Source: Mesorhizobium sp. ES1-4
GTDB lineage: Bacteria; Pseudomonadota; Alphaproteobacteria; Rhizobiales; Rhizobiaceae
NCBI RefSeq assembly: GCF_020164745.1
Contig: NZ_JAIUGV010000005.1
Coordinates: 248,001 to 312,000, forward strand
Direction: 5' to 3'
Length of the DNA stretch: 64,000 nucleotides
The notes under the pieces are model-generated. The model made no database searches and was not told the origin of the DNA. It saw only the letters and a program-made list of their open reading frames with translations. Positions 17,301 through 25,608 of this stretch are shown piece by piece (positions within the stretch are counted from its first letter, which is position 1; each line of letters begins with the position of its first letter). A program made the position numbers and the translations under genes.

Positions 17301-17714
17301 ATGATGATGCATGCGAAAGTCCAGATTACCAGCGGCAACCGCTTTCAGGCTCCAGAACGTGCTGACCGTCGCCCGAAGCTGGCCCTCTGCCAGCGGGCCA
17401 GCGACCACCCGATGGCAATGTTCATGGCGTTGGCTGCTTGCGCCTTCGCCGGCATGGCGCTCACGCCGTCGGTCGGTCCAGCCTTCGCTTCGTTGAAGCC
17501 GCCCGCCAACATCGTCGAAGGTGCGCCGACCACGACCACGACCGCGCGCCTGCCGATGCCCGCGATCGATTTCGCCTGCAAGGGGCAGGCGTGGGGCACC
17601 GAGAGCGTGGATTGCCTGCGCGCCATTGCCGAGCAGTCCGGAATGCGCAGGGCCCGGGCGATCCGCATGATCGCCAACGCCGTGCCGCTGACCAGCACGC
17701 CGAACATCTTCTGA
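17301..17714 (+). CDS. Small conserved exported or membrane-anchored protein
   Basis: A protein of up to 137 residues with three ATG codons in a row. GAAGGGG lies directly upstream, so the third ATG (17307) has the best spacing. A hydrophobic stretch (MAMFMALAACAFAGMALTPS, about residues 37-56) could be a late signal sequence. The mature part contains two cysteines in IDFACKGQAWGTESVDCLRAIAEQSG, a pattern I associate with small secreted proteins of Rhizobiales; they could form a disulfide. No function is known. It is a single gene with no co-directional neighbour. Confidence 0.6.
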   Translation: MMMHAKVQITSGNRFQAPERADRRPKLALCQRASDHPMAMFMALAACAFAGMALTPSVGPAFASLKPPANIVEGAPTTTTTARLPMPAIDFACKGQAWGTESVDCLRAIAEQSGMRRARAIRMIANAVPLTSTPNIF

Positions 17715-17736
17715 TTTCTGTCTCCGGGTTCTGCCT

Positions 17737-17777
17737 GGGCATAATCCCGAAACCGGTTTCCGTTTGAGATCATGCCC
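17737..17777. repeat. Rhizobial palindromic repeat (GGGCAT...ATGCCC type)
   Basis: The arms GGGCATAATC and GATCATGCCC are inverted with one mismatch and enclose GAAACCGGTTTCCG. The same layout (CATGATCC, a GAAACCG/TTTCCG core, GGATCATG) recurs at 32456-32501. It is an intergenic repeat of the kind scattered in Mesorhizobium-like genomes. Confidence 0.6.
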
Positions 17778-17844
17778 TGACCTCCCCGAGCGCTTCCTCC
17801 AGCGCTCCTTTGGCTCCCGCCGCGTCGCCGGCCGGGGGCCTTTT

Positions 17845-19956
17845 TTATGCTTTCAACGCGGCCTGTTCGGCAATGATCGCAAGCACGCTGCGGACATCCA
17901 GCGTGCTGAACGGTTTTTCAAGGATCTGTGGCCGCTGCTGTGCCGGCAAGGCTTCGATTTCCGCCTTCGCGCCGATGAGGTCGCCGGTGACCAGCACGAA
18001 GCGCCGCGCCAGGTCAGGCCGCTCGGCGAGCAGTTCACGGTAGATCGAAATGCCGGATACGCCGGGCATGCGCAGATCCGAAAAGACGATGTCCGGCGGC
18101 ATATGGCCGCTCAGGGTGGCGGCGCCCGATTCCCAAACCGGTGCGATTCGAGACTTGATGCCCATCAATTCGAGAATGTCGGACAAGGAACCGGCGACGT
18201 CAGGTTCGTCATCGATGATCAGGGCATGGCGCAGGCCGCTCGATCGCGGCTGGCTTTCGCCGGCGGCGGCGGTGCCTGCCGAGATAGCGGGCAACTGGAC
18301 GACAAAACGCGCGCCTCTGGGCTGCACTTCCTCGAACCAGACATTGCCGTTGTGCCGCTCGACGATGGATTTCGAAATCGACAGGCCGATACCGGTGCCG
18401 ACACCGACCGGCTTGGTGGTGAAATAGGATTCGAAAATGCGCGAACGGATGGCTTCGGGAATGCCAGGCCCGTTGTCCTCGACCGAGAAGCCGGGATTGC
18501 CCCGGTCGCCGCGGAAGCTCCGTACCTTGATCACCCGGTCGCCTGCAACGCCAGCCAGGGCATGCTGGCTGTTGATGAGGAAATTGGCCGCCACCTGCGT
18601 CACGTGGTCGGCGTCGGCCATGGCCAGAAGGGGACCCGGCGCGAAATCGGTATCGATGATGATGCCGCTCGAGCGTGCGCCGTAGGCGGTCACTTCGAGA
18701 GCGGCGCGGATCACCTGGTTGAGATCGGTCTCGGCTTGCGCCGCCGGATGGAGGCGGACCATCGACAGGAAGCTCTTGACGATGCGCCCGCAACGCTCGG
18801 CGGCGGCACGGACCTTTTCGGCACGGACCTTGGTCTGCGGATCGGTGGCGAATTCATGCAGCAGCGTCGACTGGGCGACGACCACGGCCAGCGGGTTGTT
18901 GAGCTCGTGCGAGACACCCGCCAGCAGCGAGCCCATCGCGGCCATCTTCTCGTTCTGATGCAGTTTTTCGCGCTGCCGGTTGATCTCTTCCTCGGCGCGC
19001 AACTTGTCGCGGAGGTCGCGGATGGAGCCGAAGATCAAGTGACGGTCGGCGACCCGCATTTCGGTCGCCGTCAGCTCGATCGGGAACACTTCCCCGGCAG
19101 CGTTCTGGGTCACCGTTTCCAGCCGCTGGCCGACCATCGGCGCGCCGCGGCCGGACATGTACTCGGCGCCCGAGGAATAGCCCTTGCGGTAATAGACCGG
19201 CACGATCGTGTCGAGCAGATCCTTGCCCAGGATGTCGCCGCGCAGGAAGCCGAACATCTTTTCCGCCGCGGGATTGAATTCGATGATCGAGCCGGTCTCG
19301 TCGATGACGACGATAGCGTCGAGCGAGGCCTGCAGCATGGTGCGGCGTATGACCTCGCTGGCATGGGCGTCGGAGGGGGAGCGTTCGATGGCGTCGCCAA
19401 TTGCGAGCGCTATAATGTGCAGCGTGGCTTCTTCCTCGTCGGTCCACTCGCGCTCCTCGATGCAATCATTGACCGCCAGCGTGCCCCATAGATGGCCATG
19501 CGCGAAGACGGATACCGACAGGAACGACTTGATGTTCTGCTTCTCGAAATCGCCTCTCAGGAACCCTTCGAGATCGCGTGTATGGCCGGCAAAGATCTTG
19601 CCCTGCCGCTCGTCCTCGGCCAGCCGCTCCAGCAGCGGATCAGAGTTCACGATCGACTGCACGATGACGGTCGGAGAGGCCAGTTCGCCGCCGAAAGCGG
19701 GGTCGATCCAGTAAGCGGCGACCGACTGGGCGAACCCCTGGCCAGGCAATTCGCGCAGGCGGAACAGGATGCCGCGCTGGCACTCCATGGCGTGGCACAG
19801 CGTTGCCAGGATGGCGTCCATCTCGCGCTGCCAGTCGCCGGCCTCGCGCAGCCGGCGCACGACACGCACGGCGGCCATCGCCGCGCCTTGCCGTAAACCC
19901 TGCATGTCCGTGCTTGCCGTCTCGCCCGTCATTGTCAGTCGCCGTTCCAGAGCCAC
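17845..19956 (-). CDS. Hybrid sensor histidine kinase (GAF-PAS-HisKA-HATPase-REC)
   Basis: A 703-residue cytoplasmic kinase. Domains in order are a GAF-like sensor (residues ~40-185), a PAS domain (~210-330, starting MLQASLDAIVVIDETGSIIEFNP), a short coiled linker, and HisKA with the phospho-acceptor motif GVSHELNNPLAVVV (~350). HATPase follows with a G-P-G-I-P box and GVGTGIGLSISKSIVERHNG, then a C-terminal receiver (~585-700) with phospho-acceptor Asp in IVFSDLRMPGVSG and the conserved Lys in LEKPFS. No membrane segment or signal peptide is seen, so the signal is internal. The OmpR-type regulator gene lies just upstream on the same strand (50 bases) and is the probable partner. An ATG at 19932 is an alternative start. 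Confidence 0.92.
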   Translation of the reverse strand: MALERRLTMTGETASTDMQGLRQGAAMAAVRVVRRLREAGDWQREMDAILATLCHAMECQRGILFRLRELPGQGFAQSVAAYWIDPAFGGELASPTVIVQSIVNSDPLLERLAEDERQGKIFAGHTRDLEGFLRGDFEKQNIKSFLSVSVFAHGHLWGTLAVNDCIEEREWTDEEEATLHIIALAIGDAIERSPSDAHASEVIRRTMLQASLDAIVVIDETGSIIEFNPAAEKMFGFLRGDILGKDLLDTIVPVYYRKGYSSGAEYMSGRGAPMVGQRLETVTQNAAGEVFPIELTATEMRVADRHLIFGSIRDLRDKLRAEEEINRQREKLHQNEKMAAMGSLLAGVSHELNNPLAVVVAQSTLLHEFATDPQTKVRAEKVRAAAERCGRIVKSFLSMVRLHPAAQAETDLNQVIRAALEVTAYGARSSGIIIDTDFAPGPLLAMADADHVTQVAANFLINSQHALAGVAGDRVIKVRSFRGDRGNPGFSVEDNGPGIPEAIRSRIFESYFTTKPVGVGTGIGLSISKSIVERHNGNVWFEEVQPRGARFVVQLPAISAGTAAAGESQPRSSGLRHALIIDDEPDVAGSLSDILELMGIKSRIAPVWESGAATLSGHMPPDIVFSDLRMPGVSGISIYRELLAERPDLARRFVLVTGDLIGAKAEIEALPAQQRPQILEKPFSTLDVRSVLAIIAEQAALKA

Positions 19957-20006
19957 GCCAATTCGACCGGCTAGTAACGGCGGAGCGGAAACCCGTTGGT
20001 TGACGC

Positions 20007-20732
20007 TCAGTTGCCGTCGCCGGCCGGCAGCGAGAAGATATAGCCTTCGCCGCGCACGGTGCGCAGGAATTTCGGGTTGGCCGGGTCAGCCTCGATCTTC
20101 TTGCGCAGGCGCATGATGCGGATGTCGACGGCACGCGATGATTCCGGATCCTCGGTAAAGCCGATCGCTTCGGAGATCGCGGCCCTGGTCAGCAGCCGGT
20201 TGGCGCGGGTCAGGAAAATCTCCAGCACGTCGAATTCGCTCTTGGCCATGTCGATCACCGTGCCGTTGGCGCCGGTGACCAGCCTGCCGTCGAGATCGGC
20301 GTGGAAGGGACCGAAGGCGACAGTGCGCCGCTCCGTCCTGGCTTTCTTGTCCTGCGGCCCCGTCGGCTGCGGGACACGGCGCAGCACGCTGCGCACCCTG
20401 GCCAGCACTTCGCGCAATTCATACGGCTTGACGATATAGTCGTCGGCGCCGAGTTCCAGCCCGACGATGCGGTCGAGAGCGGTGCCGGCGGCGGTCGCAT
20501 AGATGATGCCGATCGGCATTTTCGAGCGCAGCCAACGGCCGAGCGACAGGCCATCCTCGCCCGGCATGGCGATGTCGAGGATTGCCAGATGGAACGACTG
20601 CGTCTCGATCAGGCCGCGCGCGGCGGCTGCGTTTTCCGCGGTCGCAACATCATAGCCGGCGGCGCCGAGATATTCGGCGACCGCCTCCCTCAGGTCGGGC
20701 TCGTCCTCGACGATGACAATTCTTGCCCGCAC
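20007..20732 (-). CDS. OmpR/PhoB-family response regulator
   Basis: A 241-residue two-domain regulator. The receiver has the acidic pair in IVIVEDEPDLREAV, phospho-acceptor Asp in LAILDIAMPGEDG, Thr/Ala in IYATAA and Lys in DYIVKPYELRE. The C-terminal winged helix contains SRAVDIRIMRLRKKIE and the end FLRTVRGEGYIFS. I choose the GTG at 20732, just before the receiver's first strand, because GCGAGGG lies upstream and the 20 residues before it are not family-like. It precedes the hybrid kinase gene and probably pairs with it. The gap to the divergent atypical regulator holds both promoters. Confidence 0.9.
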   Translation of the reverse strand: MRARIVIVEDEPDLREAVAEYLGAAGYDVATAENAAAARGLIETQSFHLAILDIAMPGEDGLSLGRWLRSKMPIGIIYATAAGTALDRIVGLELGADDYIVKPYELREVLARVRSVLRRVPQPTGPQDKKARTERRTVAFGPFHADLDGRLVTGANGTVIDMAKSEFDVLEIFLTRANRLLTRAAISEAIGFTEDPESSRAVDIRIMRLRKKIEADPANPKFLRTVRGEGYIFSLPAGDGN

Positions 20733-20822
20733 GATGCCCTCGCTCCCACTTTCAGTGGAAAGTAGATTGGGTATAAACATCATGTCCAGCACTCATATCG
20801 GTTGCCAGGGAACGTTGGAAAC

Positions 20823-21554
20823 ATGGCCGCACGAGCCGTCATCGCACTTGTTTCCGTCGCCGACGTCGTGGCTGCCGAGCTTGCCGACCATCTCGAGCGG
20901 CGCGGTCATGACGTGCGCCAGGCGCGGCAGCCCTGGGAGGCGGAATCGCTGCTGGCTGGCGGGGGCATCGACGTTGTCGTTGTCGGAGACAGCCTCAGCC
21001 AGGCGGAAGGGCGGGATCTGCTCAGGCGCCATGGTGGCGAAGGTGGGGCTGTCCAGGGCGGCGGCGGCAAAGCCGGGGGCGGCGAGCATGGACCGGATTT
21101 CATCCTGATATGCCGGCCCGCCGATCTCCTCGACAAGGTGCTGGCGCTGGAGCTTGGCGCCGCCGACGTCGTCGAAAGTCCGCTCAATGTCAGGGAACTC
21201 GCCGCGCGTGTGGGCGGCCTGCTTTCGCGGCGCGGCAGGGGCAGCCAGGAACTGATCGTGCTGGAGAACGCGACCGTCGATCTGAGGTCGGCGATCGTCA
21301 TGCATCGCTCCGGTACGCAGGAGCAACTCTCGCCCGGCCAGGTGGCGCTGCTCAGGTTGTTCCTGGCGAGCCCGCGCAAGGTGCTGACGCGTGACGACAT
21401 CATCGCCGCAGCACCGGCCGAGAACGCCGACGCCTTCGATCGCTCGATCGATTCGCGCATCGTTCGGCTGCGCCGCAAGCTCGACACCGAGACCATCACC
21501 ACCATACGCGGCGCCGGTTACAGGTTCGACCCGCCACGGCAGTTCGCCGACTGA
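20823..21554 (+). CDS. Atypical OmpR-like regulator with degenerate receiver domain
   Basis: A 243-residue protein from the ATG at 20823 (a TTG at 20802 is also possible). The C-terminal half is a normal OmpR winged helix: SPGQVALLRLFLASPRKVLT, then DSRIVRLRRKLD and TIRGAGYRFDPP. The N-terminal half aligns with a receiver in pattern only: the acidic pair is replaced (ALVSVADV), the phospho-acceptor position is Gly (VVVVGDS), and the conserved K-P is ESP. A Gly-rich insert (GGEGGAVQGGGGKAGGGE) interrupts it. It should bind DNA without phosphorylation. It is divergent from the RR/kinase genes and may act in the same circuit. Confidence 0.8.
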   Translation: MAARAVIALVSVADVVAAELADHLERRGHDVRQARQPWEAESLLAGGGIDVVVVGDSLSQAEGRDLLRRHGGEGGAVQGGGGKAGGGEHGPDFILICRPADLLDKVLALELGAADVVESPLNVRELAARVGGLLSRRGRGSQELIVLENATVDLRSAIVMHRSGTQEQLSPGQVALLRLFLASPRKVLTRDDIIAAAPAENADAFDRSIDSRIVRLRRKLDTETITTIRGAGYRFDPPRQFAD

Positions 21555-21625
21555 CGGCCGTGTTGTCCGGCTGGCTCCCCGGATGAGCATCGGACGTTCC
21601 ATTTCCGCGCCGTTGCCCGCGAGGT

Positions 21626-21790
21626 TCAGCGCACCACCAGCAATGACGGGCCTGAGCCCATTTCGCCGGTGACGAATTCACTTGCGTGAGCGTGCTGCTT
21701 GAGCAGCACGGTGGCGAGTGCGGCAAAGCCGAGCAGGCCCTGCGCATAGACCAGTGCGGAAAGCACGGAGGCCGCGAATTTCGTTTTCAT
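21626..21790 (-). CDS. Small putative membrane or exported protein (54 aa)
   Basis: The reading frame starts MKTKFAASVLSALVYAQGLL and continues with GFAALATVLLKQ, a signal-peptide or single membrane helix, followed by a short polar tail. GGGG lies about 10 bases upstream of the ATG. The longer frame to 22012 is Arg/Pro-rich and not convincing, so the short form is chosen. It is divergent from the small frame at 21815. No known family is recognised. Confidence 0.45.
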   Translation of the reverse strand: MKTKFAASVLSALVYAQGLLGFAALATVLLKQHAHASEFVTGEMGSGPSLLVVR

Positions 21791-21814
21791 CGTCGGAATT
21801 CCCCAAAAAAGTAG

Positions 21815-22027
21815 ATGTATCGTGGGTTGCATCAGGACACTCCCGAAGTGCCCGCGCCGCCCACGGAGCCCCCCGTCGCGGCGCGGGCCTTCGGTCCTCT
21901 CGGCAGCAAGTTGCCGGAGGGGCCGCGCAATGCCGTCAGCCGAAGGCCAACCCGCCAGAGGGCCTTCGACGGGGCGATGCGCAGGCTGGAAACGATCCAG
22001 ACCGTGGCGCAAAAACAGGGCGACTGA
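21815..22027 (+). CDS. Possible small protein (70 aa), unknown
   Basis: The frame MYRGLHQDTPEVPAP... ends in MRRLETIQTVAQKQGD. Nearly all third codon positions are G or C, as expected for a coding frame in this genome, and the composition (Pro-rich start, amphipathic end) is plausible. The ribosome binding site is weak (AAAAAAGTAG), and a TTG start a few codons later is possible. It is divergent from the small membrane protein at 21626. No homologue is recognised. Confidence 0.35.
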   Translation: MYRGLHQDTPEVPAPPTEPPVAARAFGPLGSKLPEGPRNAVSRRPTRQRAFDGAMRRLETIQTVAQKQGD

Positions 22028-22472
22028 TCTTCACTCGAACTCACCGCCGCAAGCTTCGCCACGGGGGCTGCCCGCGAAGGTGCCGCCGCCGCCGAAGTCC
22101 GCCGCCGCGATGCCGATCCTGAAGAGCCAGGGCCGTGTTCGTTCTCGTTCCCGTGATCGTCGCCGTCTGTTTCGCTGCGTCAACTTTGCCTTCGGTCGGT
22201 ATCCGGATCATGCCGTCCAAGCCGCGCTTTGTTGCAGTTTGGTTTCGAAGTTGGTCTAAATCTTTTCACATGGGAACAATTCGAACTTTCGTTCGATTAA
22301 TGCCGGTGTGCGCCGTCCTCGATCGCGTGTCTCGGGATGCAGGCGCTGCCCGCCACGGCGGTTGGCTTACCAACTCGTCGAACGTTCGGCCCGCCGACAC
22401 CAGCATCGCCATCGTCAAGCAGCAGGCGGGGTTGCAGCGTCGGCCATGTGGCGGAGTTGCCGGAGCGACCGC
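22028..22472. other. Intergenic stretch without recognisable gene
   Basis: These 445 bases between a small frame and the RND terminator hold no convincing coding frame on either strand. The only structure seen is a short TCGAAC-N4-GTTCGA palindrome near 22281. Confidence 0.5.
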
Positions 22473-22506
22473 AAAAAAAGAGGCCGGAAAATCCGACCTC
22501 TTTTTG
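22473..22506. terminator. Bidirectional rho-independent terminator after the RND operon
   Basis: AAAAAGAGG-C-CGGA-AAA-TCCG-A-CCTCTTTTT is a strong stem flanked by A-run and T-run, so it works in both directions. It lies about 20 bases beyond the stop of the RND transporter gene. Confidence 0.85.
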
Positions 22507-22524
22507 TTTCGTGCGCCTTGTGCC

Positions 22525-25500
22525 TCAACTCGGCAGCGTCGGCATCAGTTTCGGATCCGGCTTTTCAGCCAGATGCGGCAGGTCCTTGCTGGCGATGAAG
22601 GTGTAGAACATGGGCACGACGAACAGCGTGAACATGGTGCCGACCAGGATACCGGTGAAGATGACCAGGCCCATCGAATAGCGGGCCGCGGCACCGGCAC
22701 CGCTGGAAACGATCAGCGGCACCACGCCCAGCGCCATCGCGGCCGTCGTCATCAGGATCGGCCGCAGGCGCACCTTGGCCGAGGCGATGATGGCATCACG
22801 CCGCCGCATGCCGTGGATTTCGCGCTGCTGGTTGGCGAATTCGACCAGCAGGATGCCGTGCTTGGTGATCAGGCCGATCAGCGTGATCAGGCCTACCTGG
22901 GTATAGATGTTGAGCGTGCCGAGGCCCAGATTGAGCGGCACGATCGCGCCGAAGATCGACAGTGGCACCGCCATCATGATGATCAGCGGATCGCGGAAGC
23001 TTTCAAACTGCGCCGCCAACACCAGGTAGATGACGATGACGGCCGCGCCGAAGGCGATCAGGATCGTGTTGCCCTGTTCCTTCTCCTGCCGGGATTGGCC
23101 GGAATAGTCGATGAAGAAAGTATCGGGCAGGCTCTCCTTGGCAATATCCTCGAGGACTTTCAGACCGTCGCCCGTGGTGACGCCGGGCAATGGCAGCGCC
23201 GAGATCGTCGACGAATTCAGCTGGTTGAACTGCTCGATTGCCGCCGGCGAGGCATTGGTCGAAATCTTCACCACGGCCGATAGCGGCACCATCTCGCCCG
23301 TTACGCTGCGCACGAAATATTGACCCAGCTTTTCGGGATTGTCGCGAAATTCCTGCGGCACCTGCGGGATGATGTCGTAGCTGTTGGAGTCGCGGTCGAA
23401 CTGCGCCACTTCGGCGCCGCCGACCAGCAACGTCAGCGTCCGGCCGATATCGGCGATCGGCAGGTTGAGCGCGGCGGCGCGGTCGCGGTCGATGGTCACT
23501 GTCACCTGCGGCGCGTCATAGGCCATCGAATTCTGCACGACGATAAAGCGGCCCGAGGCTTGCGCCTTGTTCTTGATTTTCTCCGCTTCCTCGTAGACCT
23601 GAGCGGAATCGCCGGTCGAGCGCACCACCATGGAGATGGGCAAGCCGCCGCCGGAGCCCGGCAAGGTCGGCGGCGCGAAGACAAACGCCTGGACGCCCGC
23701 CACCTTGGAGATGCGAGCCGTGATGTCGGCCTGCAACTGCTTCGAATTGCGCTTGCGCTCCGACCAGTCCTTGAAGGCGAAGCCGACGAAGGCGCTGTTG
23801 GTCGTGCCGCCGAACGCGACGGCCGAGAACTGCGCCCGGGTTTCGGGAATGTCCTTCACCAGACCCAGGATCTGATTGACGTAGGTCTCGGTGTAATCGG
23901 AGGTCGCGTAGCGCGGCGCCGTCACCAGCGAGAGCAGGAAGCCCTGGTCTTCTTCCGGCGCCAGTTCGGTCGAGGTCTTGGTGAACATGAAGCCGGTCAC
24001 GCCGACAAGCGCCAGCACGATGAGCAGGGTCAGCGGGCGATAGTTCAGAGAGCCGGTGACGGCGCGCTCATAGACGTGCTCGACACGCGAGAAGGTGCCG
24101 TCGACGATACGCTGGAAACGGCCGGCATTGCCGGGTTTCAGGAGGCGCGCCGACATCATCGGCGTGATGGTGATGGCAATGACGCCAGACAGCACCACCG
24201 ATCCGGCGAGCGTCACCGCGAATTCGCGGAACAGGGCGCCAGTCAGGCCGCCGGTGAAGGCCAGCGGCGCGAAGACGGCGGCCAGCGTCATGGTCATGGC
24301 GACGATGGCCGATGCAATCTCGCGCATGCCGCTGAAGGCCGCCTGCATGGGCGGCATGTGGTCTTCTTCCATGTGGCGGTGGATGTTTTCCACCACCACG
24401 ATGGCATCGTCGACGACAAGGCCGATCGCCAGCACCATGGCCAGCAGCGACAGAAGATTGATCGAATAGCCGACCGCGAACAAAAGGAAGCAGACGCCGA
24501 TCAGCGACAGCGGGATGGTGATGATCGGCATCATCACCGAGCGGAACGAGCCGAGGAACAGCAAGATGACGACGACGACGATGGCAACCGCCTCGGCGAT
24601 GGTCTTGAACACCTCGTCGATCGAAGCGCTGATCTGCCCGGTCGCGTCGTAGACGACCTCGATCGTCATGCCCTTCGGTAGCGTCTCCTGGATCTGCGGC
24701 ACGAGCTTGGTGAGTGCCGCCGCTGTCGTCAGCGGATTGGCCGCCGGGGTCGGGAAGATGGCGAGGAAGGTGCCGGGCTTGCCGTTGAAGGAGACCCGGG
24801 TGTCGGTGTTCGCGGCAGCGAGTTCGACGCGAGCCACGTCGCGCAACCGCACGACATTGCCGTCGGTCGAGCGCAATGGTAGCTCGGCGAAGGCCTGTGG
24901 TGTCTGCAGCGTCGAACGCACGGTGATCGACGAAACGACATATTCGTTCTGGGTGTTGCCGGGTGCCGACAGGAAGTTGGAATTGTTGATCGCCGTCAGC
25001 ACTTCGGCTGCCGTCACGCCGCGCGCGGCAAGCCTGACCGGATCGATCCAGACGCGCATCGAATATTCCTGGGCGCCGAAAATCTGCACGTCGGCGACGC
25101 CTTCGACCGTCGACATGCGGGGCCTGATGACGCGCTCGATATATTCGGTCAGCTGCTCCTTTGTCATGTTCGGATTCTGCATCGAGATGTACATCATCGC
25201 GAATTGCTGACCGGTGCCCTTGACGATGACCGGGTCCTTGGCGGCGTCCGGCAACGTGCCGCGCACGCCTTGGACCTTGGACAGCACTTCGGTCAAAGCC
25301 ACGTCAGGATTGGAGCCGAGCTTCATCTGCACCGTCACGGTGCTGGAGGACGGACGGCTGGACGAGGTGACGTAGTCGATGTTCTCGGTCGAGGCGACGG
25401 CGCGCGCGATCGGGGCGGAAATAAAGCCCTGGATCAAGTCGGCGCTGGCGCCCGGATAGGCGGTCGTGATCGTGATCGCGGTCTCATCGACCTTCGGATA

Positions 25501-25608
25501 CTGCCGGATCGACAGGTTGAAGATGCCCTGGAAACCGAGCAGCAGGATCATGCAGGCAAGGACCGTCGAAAGAACGGGCCGGCGGATGAAGAGATCGGAA
25601 AAACTCAT
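22525..25608 (-). CDS. RND multidrug efflux transporter, inner-membrane subunit (HAE1/MexF-like)
   Basis: A 1027-residue proton-driven pump. It has an N-terminal membrane helix (SDLFIRRPVLSTVLACMILL), a large periplasmic loop, and membrane helices 2-6 with the proton-relay pair in LLAMVLAIGLVVDDAIVVVENI (helix 4, Asp-Asp). A second periplasmic loop and the C-terminal helix bundle follow (ILLVEFANQQRE). Length and domain order are normal for AcrB/MexB/MexF. With the adaptor encoded upstream (4-base overlap) and an outer-membrane channel from elsewhere, it expels drugs or other amphipathic compounds. The divergent TetR gene with a palindromic operator probably represses it. Confidence 0.93.
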   Translation of the reverse strand: MSFSDLFIRRPVLSTVLACMILLLGFQGIFNLSIRQYPKVDETAITITTAYPGASADLIQGFISAPIARAVASTENIDYVTSSSRPSSSTVTVQMKLGSNPDVALTEVLSKVQGVRGTLPDAAKDPVIVKGTGQQFAMMYISMQNPNMTKEQLTEYIERVIRPRMSTVEGVADVQIFGAQEYSMRVWIDPVRLAARGVTAAEVLTAINNSNFLSAPGNTQNEYVVSSITVRSTLQTPQAFAELPLRSTDGNVVRLRDVARVELAAANTDTRVSFNGKPGTFLAIFPTPAANPLTTAAALTKLVPQIQETLPKGMTIEVVYDATGQISASIDEVFKTIAEAVAIVVVVILLFLGSFRSVMMPIITIPLSLIGVCFLLFAVGYSINLLSLLAMVLAIGLVVDDAIVVVENIHRHMEEDHMPPMQAAFSGMREIASAIVAMTMTLAAVFAPLAFTGGLTGALFREFAVTLAGSVVLSGVIAITITPMMSARLLKPGNAGRFQRIVDGTFSRVEHVYERAVTGSLNYRPLTLLIVLALVGVTGFMFTKTSTELAPEEDQGFLLSLVTAPRYATSDYTETYVNQILGLVKDIPETRAQFSAVAFGGTTNSAFVGFAFKDWSERKRNSKQLQADITARISKVAGVQAFVFAPPTLPGSGGGLPISMVVRSTGDSAQVYEEAEKIKNKAQASGRFIVVQNSMAYDAPQVTVTIDRDRAAALNLPIADIGRTLTLLVGGAEVAQFDRDSNSYDIIPQVPQEFRDNPEKLGQYFVRSVTGEMVPLSAVVKISTNASPAAIEQFNQLNSSTISALPLPGVTTGDGLKVLEDIAKESLPDTFFIDYSGQSRQEKEQGNTILIAFGAAVIVIYLVLAAQFESFRDPLIIMMAVPLSIFGAIVPLNLGLGTLNIYTQVGLITLIGLITKHGILLVEFANQQREIHGMRRRDAIIASAKVRLRPILMTTAAMALGVVPLIVSSGAGAAARYSMGLVIFTGILVGTMFTLFVVPMFYTFIASKDLPHLAEKPDPKLMPTLPS

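Noticed and set aside
17764..19491. A 575-residue plus-strand frame
   Set aside because: Antisense shadow of the hybrid histidine kinase; no domain likeness.
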